From contig JAIRTK010000120.1 in assembly GCA_031254955.1 (NCBI GenBank), positions 1 to 11,086 of the forward strand: a DNA stretch of 11,086 nucleotides, written 5' to 3'. A model generated the notes under the pieces. The model saw only the letters and a list, made by a program, of their open reading frames with translations. It was not told where the DNA came from and searched no databases. Below, in pieces: positions 5,304 to 11,086 of the stretch (position 1 is the first letter of the stretch; every line of letters starts with the position of its first letter). This DNA comes from Opitutaceae bacterium (GTDB taxonomy: Bacteria > Verrucomicrobiota > Verrucomicrobiia > Opitutales > Opitutaceae). The translations under genes were made by a program, and so were the position numbers.

Positions 5304-6881
5304 ATGAAAATCTACTTCATGGGCATCTGCGGCACCGCGATGGGCAACGCCGCCCTGCTCGCGCGCGCCGCCGGCCACGACGTGCTCGGCGCGGACGCCG
5401 GCGTTTACCCGCCGATGAGCACCCTGCTCGCCGCCGCCGGCATCGCGCTCCACGAAGGCTACGACCCCGCGCGCCTCGCCGCGCTCGCGCCCGACCTCGT
5501 CGTCGTCGGCAACGCCATGAGCCGCGGCAACCCCGAAGTCGAGTGGCTCCTCGAAACCCGCGCCCTCCCCTTCACCTCGCTTCCCGCGATGCTGCATGAC
5601 CTCGTGCTCAGGCCGCGCCGCAACATCGTCGTCTGCGGCACCCACGGCAAGACCACCACCACCGCGCTCACGGCTTTTCTGCTCCGCGAAAACGGACGCG
5701 ACCCCGGCTTCCTCATCGGCGGCGTCCCGCAAGACCCGCCGACCGGCAGCCACCTCGGCGCGCCCGCCGACCCGTTTGTCATCGAAGGCGACGAATACGA
5801 CAGCGCCTTCTTCGACAAACGCTCGAAATTCATCCACTACGCGCCGCGCATCGCCGTGCTGAACAATCTCGAATTCGACCACGCCGACATCTTCCGCGAC
5901 CTCGCCGACGTGCGCCGCGCCTTCGAGCACCTGACGCGCCTTGTCCCGCGCAACGGAATCATCATCGCCAACGGCGACGACCCCAACCTCCTCCCCATTC
6001 TCGCAAACATCCGCTGGTGCCCCATACTCCTCGTCGGCACCGGCGGAAACAATTGCGTCCGCATCACCGAGTTCACCGAGACCGCGGACCACGCCGCCTT
6101 CACGCTGCTCTGGGACGGAGCGGAATGGGCGCGCATCCACTGGCAACTCCCCGGCCTCTACAACGCCCGCAACGCCGCCATCGCCGCCGCCGCCGCCGCG
6201 CTCGCCGCGGAAACGCCCGACGACAAGCGCCAAGTGACCACCACCACCGACACCATCACCGACATCACCGGCACCACCGACACCACCACCGGCACCGCCA
6301 CCGACACCGCCGACATCACCGACACCGCCGGCATTCCGCATTGCGCATTCCGCATTTCGCATTGCTTCCACCTAGCCTCCCCCCTGGCCCGCTTTCGCGG
6401 CGTGCGCCGCCGCCAGGAAACCCACCTCGCCACACCCGCGCTCACCCTCGTCGAAGACTTCGGCCACCACCCCACCGCCATCGCCGGGACGCTCCGCTCC
6501 TTCCGCAACCGCTTCCCCGCCGCCACGCTCACGGCCGTCTTCGAACCGCGCAGCAACACCGCGCGCACCAACCGGCTCCAAGACGACTTCGCCCGCGCCC
6601 TCGCAAACGCGCACGAAGTCTTTCTCGGCCCGGTCCACCGCGCCGACCACCTCGCCGCCGACGCCCGCTTCGCCCCGTGCCAAGTCGCCCGCCAACTTGC
6701 CGCCCAAAACGTGGACGCCCGCGCCTTCGCCACCAACGCCGCCCTCCGCGACGCCCTTGCCGCCGCCACGCTCCCGCCCCGCCCGGCGCAGCCGCGCGTG
6801 GTCATCTTTTTCAGCAACGGCTCCTTTGACGGCATCATCACCGACTACGCCCGCCAAGCCGGCTCCCCCAGCCCGCCTTGA
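5304..6881 (+). CDS. mpl: UDP-N-acetylmuramate:L-alanyl-gamma-D-glutamyl-meso-diaminopimelate ligase
   Basis: A murein-recycling Mur ligase. It joins recovered L-Ala-gamma-D-Glu-meso-DAP tripeptide to UDP-MurNAc using ATP in the cytoplasm, bypassing MurC, MurD and MurE. Landmarks: an N-terminal UDP-binding GICGTAMG (7-14); P-loop GTHGKTTTT (112-120); the Mpl-diagnostic EGDEYDSAFFDKRSKF (161-176); LNNLEFDHADIF; the central-domain end NARNAAIAAAA; then FRGVRRRQE, EDFGHHPTAI (384-393) and EPRSNTARTN (414-423) of the C-terminal domain. At 525 residues it is longer than the usual roughly 460. The excess is an in-frame repeat-derived insert (about residues 312-357) between the central and C-terminal domains. 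I chose the ATG at 5304 because the TTG at 5289 adds only DGAH. There is only a weak GGA upstream. All catalytic motifs are intact. The presence of mpl implies meso-DAP murein and recycling of its peptides. Confidence 0.95.
   Translation: MKIYFMGICGTAMGNAALLARAAGHDVLGADAGVYPPMSTLLAAAGIALHEGYDPARLAALAPDLVVVGNAMSRGNPEVEWLLETRALPFTSLPAMLHDLVLRPRRNIVVCGTHGKTTTTALTAFLLRENGRDPGFLIGGVPQDPPTGSHLGAPADPFVIEGDEYDSAFFDKRSKFIHYAPRIAVLNNLEFDHADIFRDLADVRRAFEHLTRLVPRNGIIIANGDDPNLLPILANIRWCPILLVGTGGNNCVRITEFTETADHAAFTLLWDGAEWARIHWQLPGLYNARNAAIAAAAAALAAETPDDKRQVTTTTDTITDITGTTDTTTGTATDTADITDTAGIPHCAFRISHCFHLASPLARFRGVRRRQETHLATPALTLVEDFGHHPTAIAGTLRSFRNRFPAATLTAVFEPRSNTARTNRLQDDFARALANAHEVFLGPVHRADHLAADARFAPCQVARQLAAQNVDARAFATNAALRDALAAATLPPRPAQPRVVIFFSNGSFDGIITDYARQAGSPSPP
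6237..6365 (+). repeat. Microsatellite plus GCATTCC direct repeats inserted in frame in mpl
   Basis: Positions 6237-6330 are a triplet-periodic tract of acc, gac, atc, ggc and gcc codons (TTTTDTITDITGTTDT...). It is followed at 6331-6365 by short direct repeats of gcattcc, gcattgc and gcatttc. No Mur ligase motif is covered. The tract lies exactly where the family has a short linker before FRGVRRRQE. The codon pattern is simple-sequence DNA, unlike the rest of the gene. Confidence 0.85.
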
Positions 6882-7025
6882 TGCCCGCCCCGGATGCCCC
6901 GGAAACAAAACCCGCCCATCCCAACATGCCTTCAAATAGTGAGAGTCACTTTAAGCGCCTTCTAAGAAACCGGTTCCTCGCTCTTTTCGATGGCCGTGCG
7001 CGTGGACGCGCGCTGGCGCAAGGAG

Positions 7026-7066
7026 GGGCGGCGTCCCGCCGCCCGACGAGGCGCAACGCGCCTCGC
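7026..7066. repeat. Two short GC hairpins
   Basis: gggcggcg (7026-7033) pairs with cgccgccc (7037-7044) around tcc, and cgaggcg (7048-7054) pairs with cgcctcg (7060-7066). A 13-bp palindrome agtga-gag-tcact lies at about 6939-6951. These are part of the repeat-filled gap after mpl. I see no coding sequence in 6882-7443. Confidence 0.5.
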
Positions 7067-7134
7067 CCACACCTTCACCCGGCCTCCGCAACCTCTGGAG
7101 ACAAAAGCCCACCCAACGCAAACCAACCCAAGGC

Positions 7135-7232
7135 AGGGAGGCCTCTCCGAGGCCTCCGCCGGGCGGACAAAAACAGTTGGAATTTCCCAGGCGCCCGGGG
7201 CGCGCTCCCGGAGGCCTCGGAGAGGCCTCCCT
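7135..7232. repeat. Palindromic element with perfect 23-bp arms (GAGGCCTC type)
   Basis: Left arm 7135-7157 (agggaggcctctccgagg...) and right arm 7210-7232 are exact reverse complements. The 52-bp centre contains a ccaggcgcccggggcgcgc stretch. Read from the right, the outer arm starts gtagggaggcc, so it shares the GTAGGG edge with the elements at 7311-7460, 8711-8916 and 8917-9080. An aaaggaatgggtat sequence to its right (7277-7289) resembles the tips of those elements. Confidence 0.8.
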
Positions 7233-7310
7233 ACCGGCGCTCCCGCGCCATCGCCCAGGCGACAGAATAAACGGAAAAGGAATGGGTATAACCCGTCCCT
7301 TAAAAAGGGA

Positions 7311-7460
7311 TCTTTCCTAATGGAAATCCCCCTAAGGAAGCCGATAAAGGTAGGGCGAGGCGTCCCGCCGAGCCGCGAGCGCTTCCCACGGCTCGGCGGG
7401 ACGCCTCGCCCTACCTTTAACGGCTTCCTTGGTGGGATTTTCATTAGGAAAGGGTATTAT
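7311..7460. repeat. Modular palindromic element E1 overlapping the 3' end of lacI-type gene
   Basis: The inner arms 7334-7375 and 7389-7430 are 42 bp long with one mismatch, and include gtagggcgaggcgtcccgcc. The outer tips are tctttcctaatggaaatccc on the left and, on the right, gggattttcattaggaaagg, matching as inverted repeats. The right tip runs to gggtattat and overlaps the last codons and stop of the minus-strand regulator (7444-7446). The loop holds a single copy of the 28-bp unit that is present three times in E2. Confidence 0.85.
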
Positions 7461-8550
7461 TCGTCCCGTATTCGGACGGCTTCCGCGCCGCGCCGCGCCT
7501 TTCGGGGCCTGCGCGCAATGTGCTCCCGTCCATCCAGCGGCCAGGCAGGAGCGTGTGCTTCGGCTCGGCGGGGACACCGCGCTCGTTGCGATGCAACTGC
7601 CCCACCAGCATATCGACCGCGGAGGCCCCGATCAGATCGTAGTTTTCATAAACACCGCTCAACCCCTTGAACACGGGCAGCCAGAACGTGGAGGCGAAGC
7701 CCGCGTCGCGCGGCACGCGGATGCCGGCCTCGCGCAACCAGCCGCACACCTGCGCGCTTGAGCTGATGACCACATCGGGCCGGTGCTCGCGAAACCAGCG
7801 CATCACGATGTCCGCCCGCTGCTCCTCAAGCAGCAACTCCGGCACCGGCTCCCCCGCGCTCTCCGTGCGCTGCCACGCGAGAAAACGGGCGAGCGCGAGG
7901 TGGTTGACCCGTGCGTCATCTTCTCTCGCAAGCACAAGCCCCGGACGCCTGTAACCCCGCGCCGACACTTCCGCGAGCACGCATCCCATGCCGCCAAACG
8001 CATCCTGGCACGCGCGGTGCAAATCGGGGGCGCCGATTGAGTAGCCGAGCGCCACCGCCGCGAAATCCTCCCACGCAAACTCAAGCCTGCCGCCCGGCTT
8101 CGGCACGGGCGCCGCCACGATGCCGTGGATGCCGCGACTCTTGAGCACATGGGCCAGCCGGGCCGGCTCCAGCCCGCCCGCGCCGACATCGAGCGAAAAC
8201 TCCTCGATGACATAGCCGAGTTGCGCGGCGCGTTCGTGGACGCCGCGACGATAAAGCCGGTAAATGTCGCCGGCGACGCTCTGCCGGATTTGCGCGCGGC
8301 TCCATGACAACGCCAGGGCGAGCGTCGCCTGATAACGCGGCGTGCGGCGGCTGCGCAGGTGCGCCATGTGCGCGGCGACGAGCGCATTCGGCGTGTAGCC
8401 AAGCGCAACCGCCGTCTGGCGGACGCGTTTTTTGAGCCGCGCGGAGATGCGCGGCTGGTCGCGCAACGCCATCGAAACCGCCGTCTTGCTCACGCCAAGG
8501 CGCTCGGCAATCTGCTGCAATGTCGGCGATGGAGACGGGGACTCGGACAT
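7444..8550 (-). CDS. LacI-family transcriptional regulator
   Basis: A 368-residue cytoplasmic DNA-binding regulator, probably sugar-responsive. The N-terminal LacI helix-turn-helix is textbook: LQQIAERLGVSKTAVSMALR then ISARLKKRVRQTAVALGYTPN (11-55), with a hinge after it. The rest is a periplasmic-binding-protein-like effector domain, with an RGIHGIVAAPV strand, an RGYRRPGLVL subdomain start and, near the C-terminus, GLSGVYENYDLIGASAVDMLV. The effector cannot be predicted, because no transporter or sugar-enzyme gene is adjacent. The last residues (about GTNNTLS) and the TAA stop come from palindromic element E1. The expected family end is near WMDGSTLR, so roughly 20 residues look like an added tail. 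The ATG at 8550 opens the HTH at the usual distance, with no Shine-Dalgarno motif. Length is slightly above the usual 330-350. Confidence 0.93.
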   Translation of the reverse strand: MSESPSPSPTLQQIAERLGVSKTAVSMALRDQPRISARLKKRVRQTAVALGYTPNALVAAHMAHLRSRRTPRYQATLALALSWSRAQIRQSVAGDIYRLYRRGVHERAAQLGYVIEEFSLDVGAGGLEPARLAHVLKSRGIHGIVAAPVPKPGGRLEFAWEDFAAVALGYSIGAPDLHRACQDAFGGMGCVLAEVSARGYRRPGLVLAREDDARVNHLALARFLAWQRTESAGEPVPELLLEEQRADIVMRWFREHRPDVVISSSAQVCGWLREAGIRVPRDAGFASTFWLPVFKGLSGVYENYDLIGASAVDMLVGQLHRNERGVPAEPKHTLLPGRWMDGSTLRAGPERRGAARKPSEYGTNNTLS

Positions 8551-8710
8551 GAATCAGGGTGCGTGGTCAGGGCAAACTATCCGGACAAGGTGACAATCCC
8601 GGCAAAACAAGCAAGGAAGAGTTGAGCGTCCGCCGGATGCGGGTGCGAGGCAAAGTGAAGCCCCGCGTCCGGGCGTCCCGGCTCTTTCCGCTTTCCTCTG
8701 TATCTTCATC

Positions 8711-8916
8711 TCTGGTGCAACACCCTTTGCAGACAAAAATCCCCCTCCAGGTAGGGCGAGGCGTCCCGCCGAGCCGCGAGCGGTTAACACGGCTCGGCGG
8801 GACACGAGCGCTTCATACGGCTCGGCGGGAGGCGAGCGGTTAACACGGCTCGGCGGGACGCCTCGCCCTACCTTTAACGGTTTCCATAGTGTGATTTTCA
8901 TTCGCAAAGGGTGTCA
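8711..8916. repeat. Modular palindromic element E2 with expanded 28-bp loop repeat
   Basis: The inner arms gtagggcgaggcgtcccgcc... (8751-8776) and their exact reverse complement (8846-8871) are the same as in E1. Between them, and running into the right arm, is a 28-bp unit repeated three times in tandem (8776-8803, 8804-8831, 8832-8859). Units 1 and 3 are identical and unit 2 differs mainly in the loop (cgcttcata for cggttaaca). The tips are caccctttgcagacaaaaat on the left and attttcattcgcaaagggtg on the right. The gap 8551-8710, upstream of the regulator gene, shows no clear promoter or operator. Confidence 0.85.
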
Positions 8917-9080
8917 TACCCTTTCCCAGTGAACATGACATTTTAGAAGCAGAGCCATGTAGGGGCTTCGCTTGCGAAGCCCGTTGCTGGTACACGGCCT
9001 TTACTGGTGCGCGGTTATCAAGCCGGGCGTCGCTTGCGACGCCCCTACAAAAGAGTCATTTTCATTGGGAATGGGTATCA
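8917..9080. repeat. Modular palindromic element E3, abutting E2
   Basis: The outer tips ataccctttcccagtgaaca (left, 8918 on) and cattttcattgggaatgggt (right, 9057-9076) are imperfect inverted repeats of the same tip family as E1 and E2. The inner parts differ: gtaggggc (8959-8966) pairs with gcccctac (9041-9048), and each side holds its own small hairpin (gcttcgc-tt-gcgaagc at 8965-8980 and ggcgtcgc-tt-gcgacgcc at 9026-9043). E2 and E3 meet at gggtgtcataccc (8909-8921), itself nearly palindromic. Confidence 0.8.
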
Positions 9081-9101
9081 GACATGCCTTCAGCACCTTT
9101 C

Positions 9102-9175
9102 GCACCCTCCGCACCCTCCACGCCCTCCACGCCTTCCGCGCCCTCCTTGTCTCCGTGATGAATTTCCCTCTGCCC
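9102..9175. repeat. Five 9-bp tandem units joined to a TCTCCGTG module
   Basis: The units gcaccctcc, gcaccctcc, acgccctcc, acgccttcc and gcgccctcc fill 9102-9146 and run directly into ttgtctccgtgatgaatttc, the same module as at 3258-3283. The periodicity is exact at 9 bp. Confidence 0.75.
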
Positions 9176-9230
9176 GGTCATTCAAAAGGTCATTCAAAAA
9201 GCCGTTCAAAAGGCCCGGTCATTCAAAAGG
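9173..9230. repeat. CCCGGTCATTCAAAAGG direct repeats
   Basis: The 17-bp sequence cccggtcattcaaaagg occurs exactly twice (9173-9189 and 9214-9230). Between them are two partial copies (tcattcaaaaa and ccgttcaaaagg). The spacing is irregular and there are no spacers of constant length. Confidence 0.8.
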
Positions 9231-9314
9231 CGCAATTCACGAGCTTGCCTTTGGGGCCGCTGTTTTTTCGCGGCTCCTTTCCGCGCAGGGGACTCCAACT
9301 GACGCCGCGCAACG

Positions 9315-10421
9315 TCAGTTGTTGAAACGGAAAAGCGCCACGTCGCCGTCCTGAAAGACGTAATCCTTGCCCTCCAGCCGGTATTTGCCGGCCTCTCTCG
9401 CCGCCGCGGTGCCGCCCAGCCGGGCCAGGTCCTCGTAGCTCACCACTTCGGCCTTGATGAATCCTTTCTCGAAATCGGTATGGATCACCCCGGCGGCTCG
9501 CGGGGCTTTCCAGCCTTTTTTGATGGTCCAGGCGCGCACCTCCTTTTCGCCGGCGGTGAAATAGGTTTGCAGGCCGAGGAGCGCATAGCTGGCGCGGATG
9601 AGCGCGGAGACGCCGGAGTCGTCCACGCCGAGGTCTTTCAAAAACGCCTTCGCCTCGTCGGCGGGCAATTCGACCAGCTCGGCCTCGATTTTGGCCGAGA
9701 TGGGCACGTAGGCGGCGTCGTGGTGGGTGCGCACGTATTCGGCGACTTTTTGCACAAAGGGATTCCGCGCGGCGGCGGCGAGGTCGGACTCGGCGACGTT
9801 GCAGGCGAAGAGGACGGGCTTGGCGGTGAGGAGCTGGAAGAGTTTCATCATGGCCTTGTCGTCCTCGGTCGCGCCGGGCAGCACGTTGGCCGTCCTGCCT
9901 TCGTTGAGGTGGGGCGAGAGCCGTTCGAGCAGGGCCATTTCGCCGATGGCCTCCTTGTCGCCGGACTTGGCTTTTTTTTGCGTTTTTTCCATGCGCTTGA
10001 GCACGGCTTCGAGGTCGGCGAGCACGAGTTCGGTGGTGATGACCTCGATGTCGCGCACGGGATCGATGCCGCCCATGGTGTGGACGACATCGGCATCCTC
10101 AAAGCAGCGCACGACTTGCACGATGGCGTCCACTTCGCGGATGTTGGCAAGAAACTGGTTGCCCAGTCCCTCGCCCTTGCTGGCGCCCGCGACGAGGCCG
10201 GCGATGTCCACAAACTCGATGGCGGCGGGGATGACGACTTGGGTCTTCGCGATTTTTTTCAGGACGCAAAGGCGGTCGTCGGGCACGGTGACGACGCCGA
10301 CATTGGGGTCGATGGTGCAAAAGGGATAGTTGGCCGCCTCCGCCTTGCGGGAGCGGGTGAGGGCGTTGAAGAGCGTGGATTTGCCTACGTTGGGCAGGCC
10401 GACGATGCCAGCTTTGAGCAT
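9315..10421 (-). CDS. ychF: Redox-regulated ATPase YchF (OLA1 family), ribosome-associated P-loop NTPase
   Basis: A 368-residue TRAFAC-class P-loop protein. It belongs to the Obg group but prefers ATP, and binds ribosomes as a negative regulator in stress and translation. Visible motifs: G1 GLPNVGKST (8-16); NYPFCTIDPN (31-40); G3 DIAGLV (72-77); the HTMGG stretch with His114, the residue used in place of the usual catalytic Gln; and NVAE (208-211), the G4 variant (in place of NKxD) that explains ATP over GTP preference. A Lys-rich helical, coiled-coil-like stretch lies near 135-160. The C-terminal TGS domain (about 285-368) ends in the family-typical KGFIKAEVVSY...GDVALFRFNN. Length matches the family (about 363). 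The start ATG at 10421 gives the canonical MLKAGIVGLPNVGKST beginning, with no Shine-Dalgarno motif. It is a single gene with no operon partner in view. Confidence 0.97.
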   Translation of the reverse strand: MLKAGIVGLPNVGKSTLFNALTRSRKAEAANYPFCTIDPNVGVVTVPDDRLCVLKKIAKTQVVIPAAIEFVDIAGLVAGASKGEGLGNQFLANIREVDAIVQVVRCFEDADVVHTMGGIDPVRDIEVITTELVLADLEAVLKRMEKTQKKAKSGDKEAIGEMALLERLSPHLNEGRTANVLPGATEDDKAMMKLFQLLTAKPVLFACNVAESDLAAAARNPFVQKVAEYVRTHHDAAYVPISAKIEAELVELPADEAKAFLKDLGVDDSGVSALIRASYALLGLQTYFTAGEKEVRAWTIKKGWKAPRAAGVIHTDFEKGFIKAEVVSYEDLARLGGTAAAREAGKYRLEGKDYVFQDGDVALFRFNN

Positions 10422-10640
10422 AAGCCGAGACGTTCGCCCGCGGGACGGGACGGGGTCAAGGGCGGAGTTGCCCCGGCAGGAGCCGGGGGCGCTTCACCCC
10501 GAAGCCATGCCCTCTTTCCTCGTTTTTCTTTCTCCTCCAAGCGCCACCGCTGGGATAGAAAGATAAAAGGACGGTTCTAAAAATCCCCTTTTCCAATCCG
10601 CCAAACCAACCGCGAAGTGCCGCGAATAACCGCAAATTAA
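10422..10640. other. Gap upstream of ychF
   Basis: No gene is seen. It holds a GC hairpin (ccccggc-aggag-ccgggg, about 10471-10487), a pyrimidine run followed by a purine run (about 10511-10570) that looks like a weaker relative of the 4409-4530 palindrome, and repeat-like words (cgcgaataaccgcaaat). On the minus strand I could not find a convincing -35/-10 pair for ychF. Confidence 0.4.
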
Positions 10641-10885
10641 AACTCACGCAAAGACACGGGAGAACGAGTGAGAGGAGGGAAAAAGCAAAAAACAAACCCT
10701 CAGACCCCGTAACTCCCCTCTCACCATGCACTCTTCACCCCTCATCCCCCCGCCTCTCACCCCTAAACACTCACTCCATCTTTCTGAATTCACATCCCCT
10801 CTGCCCATTCCGTCCATTCTGTCCATTCCGTCCATTCCGTCTATTCATTCCGTCCATTCCGTCCATTTACGTCCCCTTCGCGGCT
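10641..10885. repeat. Composite interspersed repeat block, copy 2
   Basis: Same module order as 4889-5260: aactcacgcaaagacacggg; a gagtga-type purine stretch; aaaacaaaccctc (about 10688-10701); ctcacc/cctcatcc pyrimidine words; catctttctgaatt (10777-10790); and tandem gtccattcN units (10803-10869). Then 10886-11036 contains no gene or RNA that I recognise. Confidence 0.8.
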
Positions 10886-11036
10886 AAAAACGTATTCCTA
10901 GAGGCCCCCTAAAACTAACAAGAAAAAAAGAAAGCGCAGAACGCAGCGCCTCGCTTTGAATCGCCCTCAAGAAGCCGGCCCGGCGGACATCGCCCCAGTT
11001 TGCACAAAATCGCGCTTTCGCGCACCGCAATCCCGC

Positions 11037-11086
11037 CGCCCCCCCCCCCCCCCCGCCCCCGCCGCCCGCCCCCCCGCCCCCCCCCC
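11037..11086. other. Terminal poly-C tract
   Basis: The last 50 bases are almost entirely C with a few isolated G. It may be a real homopolymer, since a shorter C-run lies at 136-147, but at the very end of the sequence it is just as likely an assembly or sequencing artefact. Confidence 0.7.

Noticed and set aside
5259..6371. A 370-residue minus-strand open frame opposite mpl
   Set aside because: Gly/Val/Ala-rich shadow. Its repetitive part is simply the complement of the mpl microsatellite.
6878..7670. Plus-strand open frames of 130 and 226 residues in the gap after mpl
   Set aside because: They are translations of the palindromic repeats and of the antisense of the LacI gene. No family resemblance or plausible start is seen.
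8776..8859. 28-bp tandem repeats as a CRISPR array
   Set aside because: The units are directly adjacent with no unique spacers, and they lie inside a larger palindrome.
9480..10580. A 366-residue plus-strand open frame opposite ychF
   Set aside because: His/Gly/Asp-rich antisense shadow with no motif. ychF on the minus strand is complete.
10886..11036. Possible tRNA or other structured RNA near the right end
   Set aside because: No T-loop consensus, acceptor pairing or recognisable RNA motif could be found.

Overview
The window is a high-GC bacterial fragment. It carries six complete protein genes, one small RNA gene and an unusually dense set of short interspersed repeats. My best guess is a verrucomicrobial genome of the Opitutaceae type. 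This rests on the LacI-family regulator style, on the repeat vocabulary (gtagggcgaggcgtcccgc, caccacggagacacgg and gtccattc units) and on the general feel of the proteins. It is inference, because no rRNA or other marker gene is present.

Layout, left to right: a polypurine tract (1-60); an isoprenylcysteine-methyltransferase-like membrane protein (177-836, +); a Zn/Cd/Pb-type P1B ATPase (1059-3155, +); a repeat-filled gap (3156-3599); hisF (3600-4376, +); a perfect 26-bp-arm palindrome (4409-4530); an SRP RNA gene on the minus strand (about 4581-4683), convergent with hisF; a composite repeat block (4855-5260); mpl (5304-6881, +); a gap of hairpin repeats (6882-7443); a LacI-family regulator (7444-8550, -) bracketed by palindromic elements; two more abutting elements and tandem repeats (8711-9235); ychF (9315-10421, -); and a second composite repeat block (10641-10885). 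The window ends in an almost pure C tract.

The genes do not form a pathway. They are independent housekeeping or accessory functions: metal efflux, histidine biosynthesis, protein targeting RNA, murein recycling, sugar-type regulation and a translation-associated ATPase. No two need be cotranscribed. No transposase, phage, CRISPR, toxin-antitoxin or defence gene is visible.

The notable biology is the relationship between repeats and genes. Repeats fill nearly every intergenic gap and also sit inside or at the ends of three of the six reading frames. The ATPase has an in-frame 72-bp-period duplication carrying a GC palindrome, and a repeat-derived C-terminus. Mpl has a Thr/Asp-rich microsatellite plus a GCATTCC repeat inserted in frame. 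The LacI protein takes its last residues and stop codon from a palindromic element. The palindromic elements around lacI share conserved outer tips but carry different inner hairpins, which suggests a modular, possibly mobile, non-autonomous family.
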